The notes beneath the pieces were generated by a model. It was not told where the DNA came from. It made no database searches and was given only the letters and a program-made list of their open reading frames with translations. Below are positions 47,279 to 60,500 of a DNA stretch of 64,000 nucleotides, piece after piece (the stretch's first letter is position 1; every line of letters starts with the position of its first letter). Source of the DNA: Seison nebaliae (Eukaryota; Rotifera; Pararotatoria; Seisonacea; Seisonidae); contig JALJEE010002839.1 in NCBI GenBank assembly GCA_023231475.1, forward strand, positions 1 to 64,000. The letters are read 5' to 3'. The position numbers and the translations under genes are program-made.

Positions 47279-49146
47279 TCATTGCATTTCCCCATGTTCA
47301 TTGCAATAGTCAGTAAGACTATTAATCTTCTCTAAGATTAATTCTAAGTCGGTGGTTGAAGTGCCAAAAGGAATCCATTTGCCGTTCAATAATTCTTGAG
47401 GAATATTTATTCCGTTTGTAAGTGTGTCAACGGTAGCGGATGAAGTGGTGGACGAAACAATATCATCGATTGAACAATTGTTGTTAATGATGGAAAAGTT
47501 TGTTGGTTTCTTAATGAAGGTTGAAGGACTATCCAATTTGGAACTGCGTTTCGTTGTAGAAGTGACGGTTGTAGAGGATTCGGGACAGACATGGTTAATA
47601 TGATCGCCCAGTTTCGGTGTGGAATTGCCACACCGTTCACAAATATAGAGTTTTGTGCGCCTTTCTTTGAAACCGTAATTTAATTGAATATTGTGCATTT
47701 TCCTCAAATGTGATTCTAATGAGCAACGTTGAGTGAATGCTTTCCCGCATAACTCACATTTGAAAGGACGAACACCTTGTAAAAGGAAAATGGGAAAACG
47801 ATAAAAAACGAATGAATGAATGAATGAATAAATGTATTAACCAGTATGTGTTCGAATATGACGTTTGAGATCGAAAGAATCATTAAATCCTTTGTTACAA
47901 TAACGACAATGATGTCGCTTTTCTGTGAGATGACACTTCTGATGACGTTTCAATTGTCTGGGATAGCAGAAGCGTTTCGAACAAACCGAACATACAATGT
48001 CATCACCTGTAAAAATATTATGTGAGTAATCTAAGGAATTATTAGATAAATTATCACTTAAATTTGTACTATTATTATCATCATTAACAAAGAGCCTATT
48101 GTCATTTCGGTTAATATGATGATTATTATGATGATTATTATGATGATGGTGGTGATGATTATGAAGATGGTCATTATTATTATTACTGTTGTTGTTGTTC
48201 GTGTTGTTGTTACTTGTGTTGGAAGTAATAGAATTGATGATATTTAATTGTTTTCCTGTATCATTCAGAGTTTGACGAGTTTGAATACTGATAGTATTCG
48301 ATGGGGAATTTATACTCACTATCGGTACGGATACCGATGAACATGAAGAGACGGCACTCGATACTGACGATGTTAATAACGGTTCCATTTTATTGAAAGA
48401 TTTCTCATCGATCTTACTCAAATTTTGAATGAGATAACGCTTATGCGGAGATTGCGTATTATTGTCATTGGCAATCGCTGCAATTGACTCAAATGTTGAG
48501 ATTGCCGATTTGTCTATTGTAGTTAATAGTGCTCCATTATTCGACATTGCAGTTTTAGTTTCGAGAGGGTTTGGTGGGAGGTGCGGTTGGAAGAATGAGG
48601 AAACATCATCCAATTCCATTCGGGGGAGGACACCGAAACTTAAATTAAATTTTTCGTTCAATCTTGACAGGACATGCTCAGAGATATTGGAACTGGTTAT
48701 TTCTTTTTCTTTGTTCGTTCCATGCTCATTCGTCTGAGTTGATGAACAACTTGTTATTCGACTTGACTATATTAAGGAAGAGAATAAAAGAGATATGAGA
48801 ATAAATTAACGTTCGAATCAGTCTGATCCATCTGAATCAATTCCATTGACTCATCGAAACATTGCTTCTCTTCATTCATTTCAACTTTATTCAAATATTT
48901 CAAATAAAGTAACAAGATCAATTGGGTACCCACAACAAGATTCTCACCCTGCAAACCGGAAAGTAACGAACAAATCTTATTAACAACATTGGCATTCGTT
49001 CCAGCATTAGACAATTCGGCTGCCAAGTTAGCGGAAACGTTCGAACGGTCGTTATTCGGTTCTTCATCATTTAGTTCCATTGAATTATTGTCCGTTTTCA
49101 TCTCGGTCATTCTTGACGAGTAGATACCAGCACAATGTCGATCCAT
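47279..49146 (-). CDS. ovo: OVO/OVOL C2H2 zinc-finger transcription factor
   Basis: Three or more exons, about 600 residues. The C-terminal third carries the OVO zinc-finger block: VCSVCSKRFCYPRQLKRHQK, HHCRYCNKGFNDSFDLKRHI, FKCELCGKAF then SLESHLRKMH, and the last, atypical finger YICERCGNSTPKLGDHINH. The linker NIQLNYGFKERRTKLYICER matches the OVO signature (KYAYKERRAKLYVCEEC). OVO proteins are nuclear regulators of epidermal and germline development. The N-terminal region is acidic and Ser/Thr-rich, with an Asn/His tract (NNHHNNHHINRN) at about 48085-48180. A 45-nt intron (donor GTTAAT near 48812) links the MDRHCAGIYSS exon to the rest. That N-terminal exon also contains a hydrophobic stretch (ENLVVGTQLILLLYLKYL) that I cannot assign. 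An additional upstream exon is possible. Confidence 0.88.
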
Positions 49147-51259
49147 CGAATGGTCCAGTTTTGGTAGTTGGGGGCAGATGCTTCAGAACGCAGAGTACTT
49201 TTATTGGTAGTTTAACATTTCCTAAAGAAGAACGAAAAAAGAAGTGTGCGTTAAAATTTCTGTTAATTAGTCGTTGGGAATAAAAATGAGGTGAGTAAAT
49301 TGTCGTGTATATTGTGCGTTTTGAAGTGGGAGAATGAGAAAGATATTTCGGAAAACAATGAAGGAGAAGTCGTTAAGCAACTTATTATTTTGTGGGGAAA
49401 TACTAAATTAGAAAGAATGGCAATATCACGATTTGTCTATTTTCTTCCTTTATATATTAATTGATAGGGGAGATGAATTACGTTAATTCTTTATTAGAAT
49501 TTACTATAATTGTTGCGCAAATTATTCGTTAAATTATATATTGAATAATGTACGCTCGATTTAGTCGAACTATGTGGAATGGACGAACCGAAATTTTATG
49601 GACGATATTGTTCATTTGAGATATGACAACTAAACAGTAGTAATAGTTCGAGTGCTATGCCTCGTAAGAGTTGTGTTTAATAAGACTGATCATTTCCAAC
49701 CAATTGACATTAATGTTGGGAAATATATAAATATAATTCTCTTTTACTTCCACCGATAGACGAATGAAGTTCCGTCACTCGCTCGTCGATGATAAGTGAG
49801 ACAAGATGGTTTCTTTTCGCTTTTATTGGAATAAAAAAATTAAAATTTTTCATGAGCCGAAAACAACATTTTTTATTTCGATTTTTCATTAAAGTCAATT
49901 AAGCAACTCACAGTCCTTGGTCGCCTATAGATATCCAAGGCTCATCATAAAAAATTAAATGAAACTGCGTCACATTGAGCTGCTGTTCGTTTGTTGATTG
50001 TAAAAATAATAGAAGAATTCAGAATTATAAAGATAAAACGTTGTCAACGTCTACGTAACGTAGTGTGATTGTGATTAGTCATAGGAGACAGCTCGTAGTC
50101 GCATAAATCTTGTAGTATCTGTACACATTGGTAAATAGTTGAGAAAAAGATGTTTGAAGTTGATGAGGATGAACATCCTGAACATTATCAAAATAGTTAA
50201 ATGTATGTTGTGATCAATTTACAACAAATAGAATCGTACAATAATGTATAACTCTTCTGTAATAAATCTTTTATATTCGCTCATCCTCCCCATTCGCCTC
50301 CAACAAATTTCCACACCTCGAAATTCTATTCTGCATTCTCCAACAATTCATCTTTCAACTGCTCCTATACAATTAGTAATGTCGTAGTATAACTGGTTCG
50401 TCGACGATGTTCTCCGTTTCGTACCTTTCGTTTAGATAAAGAAGTTACCTAACATGGAAAGAAGGTTTGAAAAGAGGAAGGAGAGAGGACGAGGACGGAG
50501 ATGTTGTTCATTATTCAAAGACATCTGTCCTGCTCCTATCATTAGAAGGATCAACAGTAGATGAGGGAGAGCCACGAAAATTCATAGAACGATGACACTA
50601 ATCGATGAGTCAGCCGAATGAAAAATGTTTTACAAATAATAATTGTGACAAAAGATGTGTAACAAATTAATGTGTGCTATGCAACTCCCTCGTACGATAA
50701 CATTGAGCATCTGTTAATCAACTGTCGCTTCTCCTTCGTCGAATTGTGGAAAATGATAAATGGTGAATCGAAGCGTCCACATCCTAATCAATATTGCACT
50801 ATACTGACTTCATCTTTTAGTGTTGATGACCTTCTGAATGTCTAGTGAATGACGTTACTCTCATCAACTGCTATCATCAACTACTTGGATATTATCGAAA
50901 CGTCGTAAAATGACAAAATTCTTATGAAACTGACGAATATTGGGAGAAGAAAACGATCTGCTTCTTCTATTTAGAAATTAGTGAAGGACTTTTTTGCACA
51001 ACCATCGTATAACTGTGTCTCATATGATAGGCTTGTCGCTTTCAACAAATATCGATATCACTCCAAACGTGTGAGGATCATCGAAATAATAAATTTTATT
51101 CAAATTAATTTATTCTTCCTAATCTCATCACTACTTCTATTCTTTCAATTTAAATCCGTCTTTCTAATCATCATATTCGTCATCATTTCCCAAATTTATT
51201 CATTTAAAACATCCACTCCACTCCATTCGTCATCATCAAATGTGCACGTTAAATCAGTG
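49147..51259. other. 2.1 kb intergenic region between LRGUK and OVO
   Basis: No supported gene. A small hairpin (CCTTGG...TCCAAGG) lies at about 49915-49941. A plus-strand frame at 50981-51358 overlaps the LRGUK 3' end and looks like a shadow. Likely contains OVO upstream regulatory DNA. Confidence 0.45.
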
Positions 51260-53722
51260 TTATTTCGATATCTGCCAACTCTTACCTCTCTTCTCCAAAC
51301 TCTCACTCGGCATCGATTTCGTCAATTGTCCACTAGCATCATAACGACTGCTACTTAGTAAGCTTCTTAACACTTGTTCTCGACCTTGTAACGAATAATC
51401 GAGAGCAGCGATATTTCGAGCAGTTATCATATTCTCGCTATCACTATTCGAATCAGCTCTCGTTGAGATGGAAGAGACTGCATTCGCTTTCCCAAACGAC
51501 GGTGTATTACACGAAGGAATCGGCGATCTTTCTCGAATATCCGTCAAAGAGAACTCACTTTCAACCACAGTATTTTTATCTATTTCAAATGTTTGTCGTT
51601 CCGTACTCGTTTTCTTTTCCGTAGGTATTCTCGACTCGACATATGTTGAAATTTCCGAGAATTCCGTACGGTTTGCTGTCGTAGAGATTACCGTCCCAGT
51701 TTCAATAAAAGCCTTTACTATATTCACTGCATTAATCACCGTATCATCGAAATTATCTACATTTCTTATAATTAATTTACAACACGAAAATGAGAGTTCG
51801 AACCACAAGAGATGATGTTATCAAAATAGCCGCTATTGTCATCATGAAAATCTCGATACCATTTCACACATTTTACCACTTCCTCTACATTGAAATTTGT
51901 TCTCGTCAAATTATTTTGATATTTCAAAATGTTAGTGGGCAGAATTAGAATGGCGGTTGGTTTGAAATGAGTTTGTCTCCAAGACAATAGTCCCTTTAAA
52001 AAAAAGAGAAGATATTCTCATTAATTTTTTAGAAACAAAACTTACTTCCAACGCACAAAATGTTAAAATTGGACTTTTTGTTAGGGCGATCGTCTCCAAC
52101 GTTTCATATTGTAATCCATACCAATATTGTTTATATTTATAACAACAGATAAATTTTCCCTAAAAATTTCATGAGGGAAAGAAAGAAATTCCTTATTAAC
52201 TTTTCTCATATCTGCCTCGAAAGTTGACTCATCAGTTAGAATATATTTATCACTTGCAAATTCCGTCGTTTCTTCAGTGTGAGTTGAATGAAATTTACTA
52301 GAAAAAATTGTAGAAAAAATTCTTTTCTTCACAAATTAAAAGAGAACGCCAATTGGAAGTAATCAGGAAATTCCCGTAGAATGTTGAGACAAATTTCATG
52401 TTTGAATGTAAATGGCGGTCCGATCAACGCCACAATCTTATAATGATCATTTGGGTCAGGTAAAGTAGTTTCTAGAACCGAATGATCTTGTATGAATCTC
52501 AGCACCACATTAGACATGTGGTCTCTTATGGCTAAATATTGGATATCGGGTGCAAATGTATTTTTAGCCATTACCTATTTTTACAATACTATGAAATTTG
52601 AGATGATGATATTAACTTTCTCTTCAATCGATACAGGTTTATAGTCTAAATCAGTAATCTTTGGCAGTTTATGAACAACGATTATTCGATAATCTTCAAA
52701 CAGAGCGATGGAATTGCCATGAATTCTCAATTTGCGTAATAAACGGAAATTGTTTAAACGATCCAAATCGCTGAACATGTCCAACTTGAATTTGAATTAA
52801 ATAAATTTGAATGAATTGAAATTTAACCTGATTATTCTCTAATCTCAATTCCGTTAATATGGGCAATTTTTGAGGTATTCCAATGAGAGAGATTAATCGA
52901 TTATTCGATAAATCCAAATATTGCAGATTTGGCAATTCATCCAAATTATCGACTTGTATAATTTCATTAAAACTCTATTGAAAAGTTCAATGAATTTTCT
53001 TTGAAAAAATTACAAACCAAATCCAAAAATTTTAAGGGACAACGTTCGATACACGGAATCCGATTAATACGATTATGAGAGAGATTGAGTGATCGAAGTA
53101 GAATCAATTCACTAATTCCTGTTATGTGAATTATATTGTTGTGACTGAGATCGATCACTTCTAAAAGACGAAATGATGCTAAATTTGGTATTTCTTCGAT
53201 GAAATTATGAGAATATAGTGCCACTTTCAAATTGACTGGTGGGGAGAAATCAAGGAATTTTATCACTCGATTATGTGAGAGGTTGATGGTTTGGAGATTA
53301 GTTAGTTTTCCTAACACCTCCGTATCTACATTTAAGTTCTATGAGAATTATTCGAACAAATCATAAAATTTACCACTAATTAAGTTATTACTCAAATTCA
53401 CCGTTTCCAATCCCGGATATGATTCTAGGATTGAAATATCTGTTAAATGTTTCCTCTAAATAGTTAAATAGATTTAGAATTCATATTGAGATATTTTCCC
53501 AACCACCAAATCTAATTTTCTATATGTTTCCATCGTTCCATCATTCGATAGTTCTAAACATTCCAAATTGTCCATTACTGTCAACTTGTTTAACTTAACT
53601 CCACGATGATTTGTCGTCTCCTTTTAAAAGAATTAATATTTTTGAAACTAATCCTATCAAATGAGAACTGGTTGTTTTGGTGGTTTCTCTTGTTCCTGGT
53701 CAACTTCTGTATTTGCAGCCAT
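51260..53722 (-). CDS. LRGUK: leucine-rich repeat and guanylate-kinase-domain protein (LRGUK-like)
   Basis: About ten short exons. Start MAANTEVDQEQEKPPKQP at 53722 splices (donor GTTCTC) to ETTNHRGVKLNKLTVMDNLE. LRRs follow: NLQTINLSHNRVIKFLDF, LEVIDLSHNNIIHITGIS, LILLRSLNLSHNRINRIP, NLQYLDLSNNRLISLIGIP and LLRKLRIHGNSIALFED, then a guanylate-kinase-like domain from about 52571: YKIVALIGPPFTFKHEICLN, REFPDYFQLAFS, YILTDESTFEADMRKVNKEF, KPTAILILPTNILKYQNNL and SGYFDNIIS. The Ser/Thr-rich C-terminal tail has no domain I recognise. The P-loop (GPPFTFKHE) lacks the second glycine of GxxGxGK[ST], so nucleotide binding is doubtful. In mammals LRGUK is needed for sperm head shaping and axoneme growth, fitting a flagellum-linked role here. 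Confidence 0.82.
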
Positions 53723-54519
53723 AATTTAGTAGACAACCGAAACCGTTTTTCTCAGTCAATTTTCTTCAGTTATCTTTTCCCGTTGACATAGTAGCAGAGA
53801 GAAGAGGAAAGATAAATCAAATTTATTTTTTTCCCTAATCACAAAATATTTACGTCTCATTTTTTAGCTTCAATTAGTCGACGTAATAAATTAAAAAAAA
53901 ATTACCATAAACATAAATTATCACGTTTAATTTTTGTTCAATTGAACATTTCTAATCGGTCTTCGCAATATTGTAGAGAGATTGGAAATAGAGAACATTA
54001 AGGAAATTGGAGAGATTTTATTTATCGCATTCATTCAGATTTATTTGATAAAAACAAAGACAGGAAAAATGAGTTAAAGATAAATGTAAATGAGAAATCA
54101 AAAAAATTTTCTTCTTTTCAAAAACGTGATAATGATTCATTGTGTGTTTTCGGTTTGAGATGAGATAAATTAGATTTATAAAATTTTTTCTTTTCTTTTA
54201 CGGAGAAGTGGCTGCTGCTCCAATTGAAAATAGCAACTGTATATATCACTCATTCTCACAGTGATAGAGGAGATGATGAGCATAGATCTTGTTTAAGCGA
54301 AACAGAGTGTTGAGAATTGACGATGTCCGTTGATGGAATTCGTTCAAGTGATGAATTAAGGAGAAGGTTAAGATTAAAAAGTAGGAGAGGAAAAGAAAAG
54401 AAATTATTTTGAAGAAGAAAACAAAAAATGATTTTTTTTTCTTTTTCACATCTAAAAATTACTACAAAAATTTTTTGAGAAATGTTTTTGTGAAGATAAG
54501 AAATTCTTCGATCTTTTTC
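53723..54519. other. spacer and 3' flank between twitchin and LRGUK
   Basis: AT-rich with no gene seen. Frame 54246-54449 (minus) is a Lys/Phe run and is rejected. Probably twitchin 3' UTR plus LRGUK promoter. Confidence 0.5.
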
Positions 54520-57500
54520 TTATTCGATAATATTGACGTGTAAAGAGAATGCAGCAGAAATTTCTACTCCTTCTTTATTCGAACATAATATATGATATTG
54601 TCCACCGTCAGTTGCTAGAGCTGCGGGAATCTTCAAACTGAATTTACCTTCGGATTGTTTGATGAATTGTAGTCTGATATCTGGATCTTCCGGATCTAAT
54701 TCCCTTGCTTCATGATACCATTTCACTAAAAAGTTTTGATTAGAAGCAGAAGAAGATTTAAAAGAAATTACGAACCGCTGAATGGTGCACTTCCACTAAA
54801 TTCGCAATCGAATGAAATTGGTGTTGCTTCTTCAACTGTTAAGGAGGTTGGATAAGTGATGAATCCAGGATCAAAATCTGGTGCATCTAATGCTTTTATA
54901 TTGATGATGCATGAACTCATTAAAGCGCCAATGGGATTATATGCTTCGCATGAGAATACTCCCGTATCTTCTGGAAATACTTCGTTCACTATTAATTGAT
55001 ATTCATTTCCATTGTGAACTCGTTTGAAATCTGGATTATCTGGCACTTCTTTGTCATTTCTTAGCCATACGATTTCCGGTGTTGGATTTCCTGTTACCAC
55101 ACAAGACAGTATCATTTCTTCTCCCTCATTTATCGTTCGACTGGTCAAATGTTGAGAGAATTTTGGTGGTTCTTCTTTCTCATTTGCAACAACCGGTTCA
55201 GGTTCTTTTTTCGCTTCTGCACGTTTTTCATCATCAATTTTTTTTGGTTGTTCGTCGATAATTTTTTCAGGTTGTTCACCATCAATTTTTTCAGGTTGTT
55301 CACCGTCAGTTATTTCAGGTTTGATATCATCAGTTTTTTTTGGTTGAACGTCATCAGTTTCCGGTTGTTTATCGTTAGTTCCGGGTTGAATTTCAGCATC
55401 AGTTTGTTCAGTAATAGCAGATTGGATTTCAGTTTCAGTTTTAGGGATATCATCAAGTTGTTTTGCAGATGATCCACCTAAACGAATGAGAATGGAAGAA
55501 AAGAGAAAGAGAAAGAATAATATAATGGGTTACAGGTAGGTAGTAAGAAAATTGTGAAATAATATGAGAATTCTTTTAGGAAATTAAAAAAAAAATCTAC
55601 GAAAAATCTAAATAATAATAATAAAGAAATTTCCTTTCAATAGCCGAAGGAGATTTCTCATGCACATTCCAGTTTGACTAATAAAGAAAACATTAAGAAA
55701 ATTGTTGTTCATTCAAATAATTTTATTCGATTATGAGATGAGAATACTAAAACTAGGAGAGAAAATGTCAAAGAATTAATTTGAGATCATTATGAAATTG
55801 TATTTTTTTTTCAATTATCTTTTTTTCATTCGGTCACTAAATTTTGCTGGTTTTCATCAGAAATGACCACTGTCGGAGGAGATGACGGTGATTTAGGTGG
55901 TTCTCCAGATGAATCTAATACTAATTTGGCGGGAGCAACTAAAAAAGATGATGAAAAGAAAAAATAATATTGAGACAATCAAAATATTTGAATTCGGTGT
56001 TAAATTAGTTGAATGAGTTAAAAGTGTTTGAGAATTCGCATGACAAAAAAAGAATGAAATGATAGTAAATTACGTACAATTTCAATAAAATAGAATTTTT
56101 ACCATAAAGTTTTTTGTTGAATTGACCAAGTTGAATAATTTTTTAAAAGAAATCGAAGTGAATTTTGTGGATGTAAGATAAGCGACGATAATAAGAATAA
56201 TAGGAACAAAATAAGAATTATATTTTCATGAAAAGAAATTTAGAAAAAATCGATTGAGATAATTTTCAATTAAGAATTTAATTTTTTTTGAAATCAAGGA
56301 AAATTAAACTATTTTTCTGATATAACTCAAAATGTTTTTCGGAGAAACTTATGGGAATAATTGAAGTTTCTTTTCAAATTAATTATTTCATTTAAATTTG
56401 TTTTGTGGAAAAAGGAAATTGAAAAGAGATTCAACTAACTTTTTAAGGAGAGATTTGCTTTGCAAACTTTCATGCCATCGTCATTGGTAACTTTGAGGGA
56501 ATATTCTCCTTCCACTTCCTCCATTACACTTTGGACAGTTAACGACGTACTCCAAGAATTATTATTAGCTGAACTAATAATCTATAAAAGTATTAGAAGA
56601 AAAATAGAAATTAGAATGAAGAGAGAAATTGAAAGAGAACTTTATAATTCTTCATTGACGATTGAATGATTTCTCCGTTATGATACCATTCCACTTTCGT
56701 ATGTTTGTTGTTTGGAGATTTGAAATATGAAGTGAATGTGATATTGGAACTACCTAATTTCACATTATGTTTATCTTCGACAGCTGTTGTGATTACTGGT
56801 GGCTCAGGTTCGACTTCTTCTTTTTCGATCGGATCATCTGATGAGAAAGTATGAGAGGAATATGATTCAGTTTTAATCATAGTTCCATCCTCCGTTTTGA
56901 TTTCTTCTTTCGAATAAGAGTATGATGAATTATCTTCAGATAATAATGATTTTGGTTTGATCAATTTAATGGGATCCTGTTCCACATTCACATGACATGA
57001 AGTTTCGTCTTCACCCAATTCGTTCACCGCTTTACATTTATAATTGCCAATATCTTCCAAAGAAGCATTGTTCACTTCAAGTGTAGCTACGCCTGCAGAT
57101 AACGATGTCTGATAACGAGCATCAGATCCTGTAATCTCTTTGGCACCTTTGTACCAACTAATTTTCGGGGCCGGTTTGCCACTAATACAACAAATTAATT
57201 TGAAGCCAACACCTTCTTGAATGAGACGTGGTCGTAATAAGAAAGTGAAAATGGGTTTACTATCAGGTTCTCTCCATAAATCGAACATCATATCTTGTGG
57301 TGGTCGTGATCGTGTAGATCTCCATGATTCATTTTCACGTTTTTCTTCCACTCGTTCAATGGGTTCGACATTTAAGAATACTGTAGCTTCTCGTTCACCG
57401 AATGAATTGATTGCACGTACTTGATATTCACCTTTGTCATCTAACGATGTTCGTTTGATGAGTAGAGTGAAATTGTTGTTTGAATATTTTTTCATGAATT

Positions 57501-60500
57501 TCGTCGATTGTTTCACTTCCAAATCATCTCGATACCATGAGACGACAGCGGGTGATGCAGCGACGATGATACAGAAGAAATCCGCCGTCTCATTCTCTTT
57601 CACATTTTTGTCTCTTGGACGAACAACAATTCTTGGTGCGGCTTCACGTCTATCAAAGTAGGAAGGATATAATGAGAATTCTTTCATTCTTAATCGTTTC
57701 AACCACGAGAATAATGATGAACGACCAATACCGATCCGATAAGGTGCCCATTCATCATATTTTTTATTTAAACGATGACGCAAATCATCATAGTGACTGT
57801 TGGGGATGGACATTGATGAGATATCATCATCTGGTACATTAAACCATGGATGATCAAGTGCTTGATGGACAGTTAAACGATCACCTTTGCCTTTGCACAA
57901 TAATTTTTGAATGAAATCTTTACAATTATCAGAAATATTTCCGAAATTGTTTGATGGGAAAGATGGTGCAGCTCGTCGAATATTATTCTTCATATCTTCC
58001 TCGTTGTCCGAATAGAATGGTGAGGCACCGGATAACATGGTGTAAGCTAATGCACCAGTTGCCCACATATCAGTATAAAAGCCGACACTATCTTGATCGA
58101 TTATTTCGGGTGCAGCAAATTCAGCATTTGCCGTTGATATTTTCACAATATCATCTGGATCGAGTTTGGAGGCTAATGAGAAATCGACTAATTTCAATTG
58201 ATCAGATTTATTCGAATTGAATACGAATGCATCTGGATTGATATCCAAATGACAAATCGAATGTTCATGCAAATCCTTCACTGCTTCCAATACTTGTTTA
58301 ATATATTTCCTCGCTTCAGCTTCCGTCATTTTTCGACTTGCATCAGCTAAACCATCCATCAATGATTTACCCGTTGGCATTTCAGTAACAATTACGATCT
58401 CGTCACCATGATCAAAACAATCATAAAGTTGAAGACATCCCGGATGTCTCATCTGATTCATGAGAGCTATTTCATTTCTTACCATAGCCTTTTCAGCTGG
58501 TGAATTGGTTGGAATGAATTTTACAGCAAAATTCTTTCCACTCGCCTTCTCAACACCTCTATGAGTTGCTCCGAATGGTCCCTTACCCAATTCTTCAAAA
58601 ATATCATAATAATCATAAACCGTCGCCTCTTTAGGTTCCACGTTTGTTGGTCGCCATCTATCAGATAAATTATGTTGCAATCTATCATAATCTGATGGTA
58701 CTTGATCGTCACGTCCTCGTTTCTTTCTACCTTCACTGTCTTCTCCATATGGAGCTCGTCGTGATCTAATTATTTCATCTTCTTTCGTCGTAACATGGGG
58801 TGATGATTTAGATGGTGGAGAACGACCATATGCATTTTCGGCGCTTACACGGAATTTATATGTTCGCAATGGCACCAATGCTTCAACATTATAAGTGTTG
58901 GATGTAGCTAGACCAGCACGTACCCATCCTACTTCATATTTATTATTTGTTTTACTTTCATCCTCCGTAATACCTTTCGGAACTTCTTTCTTCTCAACAA
59001 CATAAGCATAAATAGGTGAACCGCCATCATTGACAGGCGGAATCCAAGCTAATCGTACACAATCATCTAAAACCTTTTCCACTTTAATATCAGTTGGTGC
59101 ATCTGGTGCATCTAATACTCTAACATTAATTGTTGCAGTATCAGAACCTAAACAATTCTGCAAATTCACTATATATTCACCTGAATCTTCTACTTTAGCG
59201 TCTTTAATCGTTAACGTTACTGAACGTGGAGATAAGTCTTGAATTGTATGACCTGGTTGAAAGGATACAGGACTATCATCTTTTTTCCATTCCGATTTCA
59301 CTTTCGGACTTGCTACATATGGTAATTTGATTTTAATCGTTTCACCTTTTTGCACTATATACGGCTCAGTGAAACGTTCAGGTACTTTTATTTTTGGTGC
59401 GATTTGAATATGTAAATCGGCACGTGACATTTTACTTCCACCAACATTCGTCGCTCGAATGACATATTGATCCTCATCTTCTGGTTGCACATCATGAATA
59501 TGTAACCGATAAGTATCACCATCACGAGAGAACTTGTATTTGGGTGAATCGTATACCTCCTTACTACCACGATACCAATGTACTTCTGGTTTTGGATTGC
59601 CCGACACTTGAACTTCAAATGTCGCCGTCTTACCAGCAATTCCTTGTACATTCTCCAAAGTTCTAATGAACTTGGGAGAGATGGAGGCATTCGGATCACG
59701 AACAACAACTCCTAATCCTATCGTACACGGTTCAGAAAGACCGGCTTCATTCTCCGCCATAACACGGAATTCATATTTGCAATTTTCAGTTAAATTCGTC
59801 ACATTATAAATAGTTGGCAATGACAAATTCTTATTACAACGGATCCATTGTTTCGGATTATCAGGAATATCATTTCCTTCATCATCAACCGGAATTTCAC
59901 GTCTTTCAATTACATAGCCATTGATACCACCACCACCGTCACTTTTTGGTTTCTCCCAACTTAACGTCACGAAATCTCCTCCAACATCATTAGCTATTAA
60001 ACCAGATGGTGATTCTGGAGCATTAAACGGTAATTTAATCGTTACCGCTTCAGTAGTACATAATGGTTCACTGACACCATGAGGATTGACGGCACAAATA
60101 CGGAAATCATATTGATGATCTTCATATAAATGTGGAATCGTTATGTTCGTGTCTTTACATGCAGGATTTACTGTAATCCATTGATCTTCTGGTTTTGATT
60201 TATCATGTTTCTCCACCGTATAATGTGAAACACGAGCACGTCCATCATCTTTTGGTGCACGCCATTGTAAACGACAAGAATCTTTTGTAATATCGTTTAC
60301 ATCGATCGGACCTTGTGGTTGTAATGGTTTCGCTTGAACTTTCAAATTGAAACTAACATCATTCGTTCCACTATTATTTCCCACATTCAATTGAATGCGA
60401 CCTGAGTCTTCATGTTCAACATCTTTGATTAATAAGACAATACAATCATCTCCAATTACTGCTTTTACTTTATCACCATCAATTGGTAGCTTCTCACCAT

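Noticed and set aside
49915-49941. Small hairpin CCTTGG/TCCAAGG as a terminator or RNA
   Set aside because: Too short and isolated; expected by chance in 64 kb.
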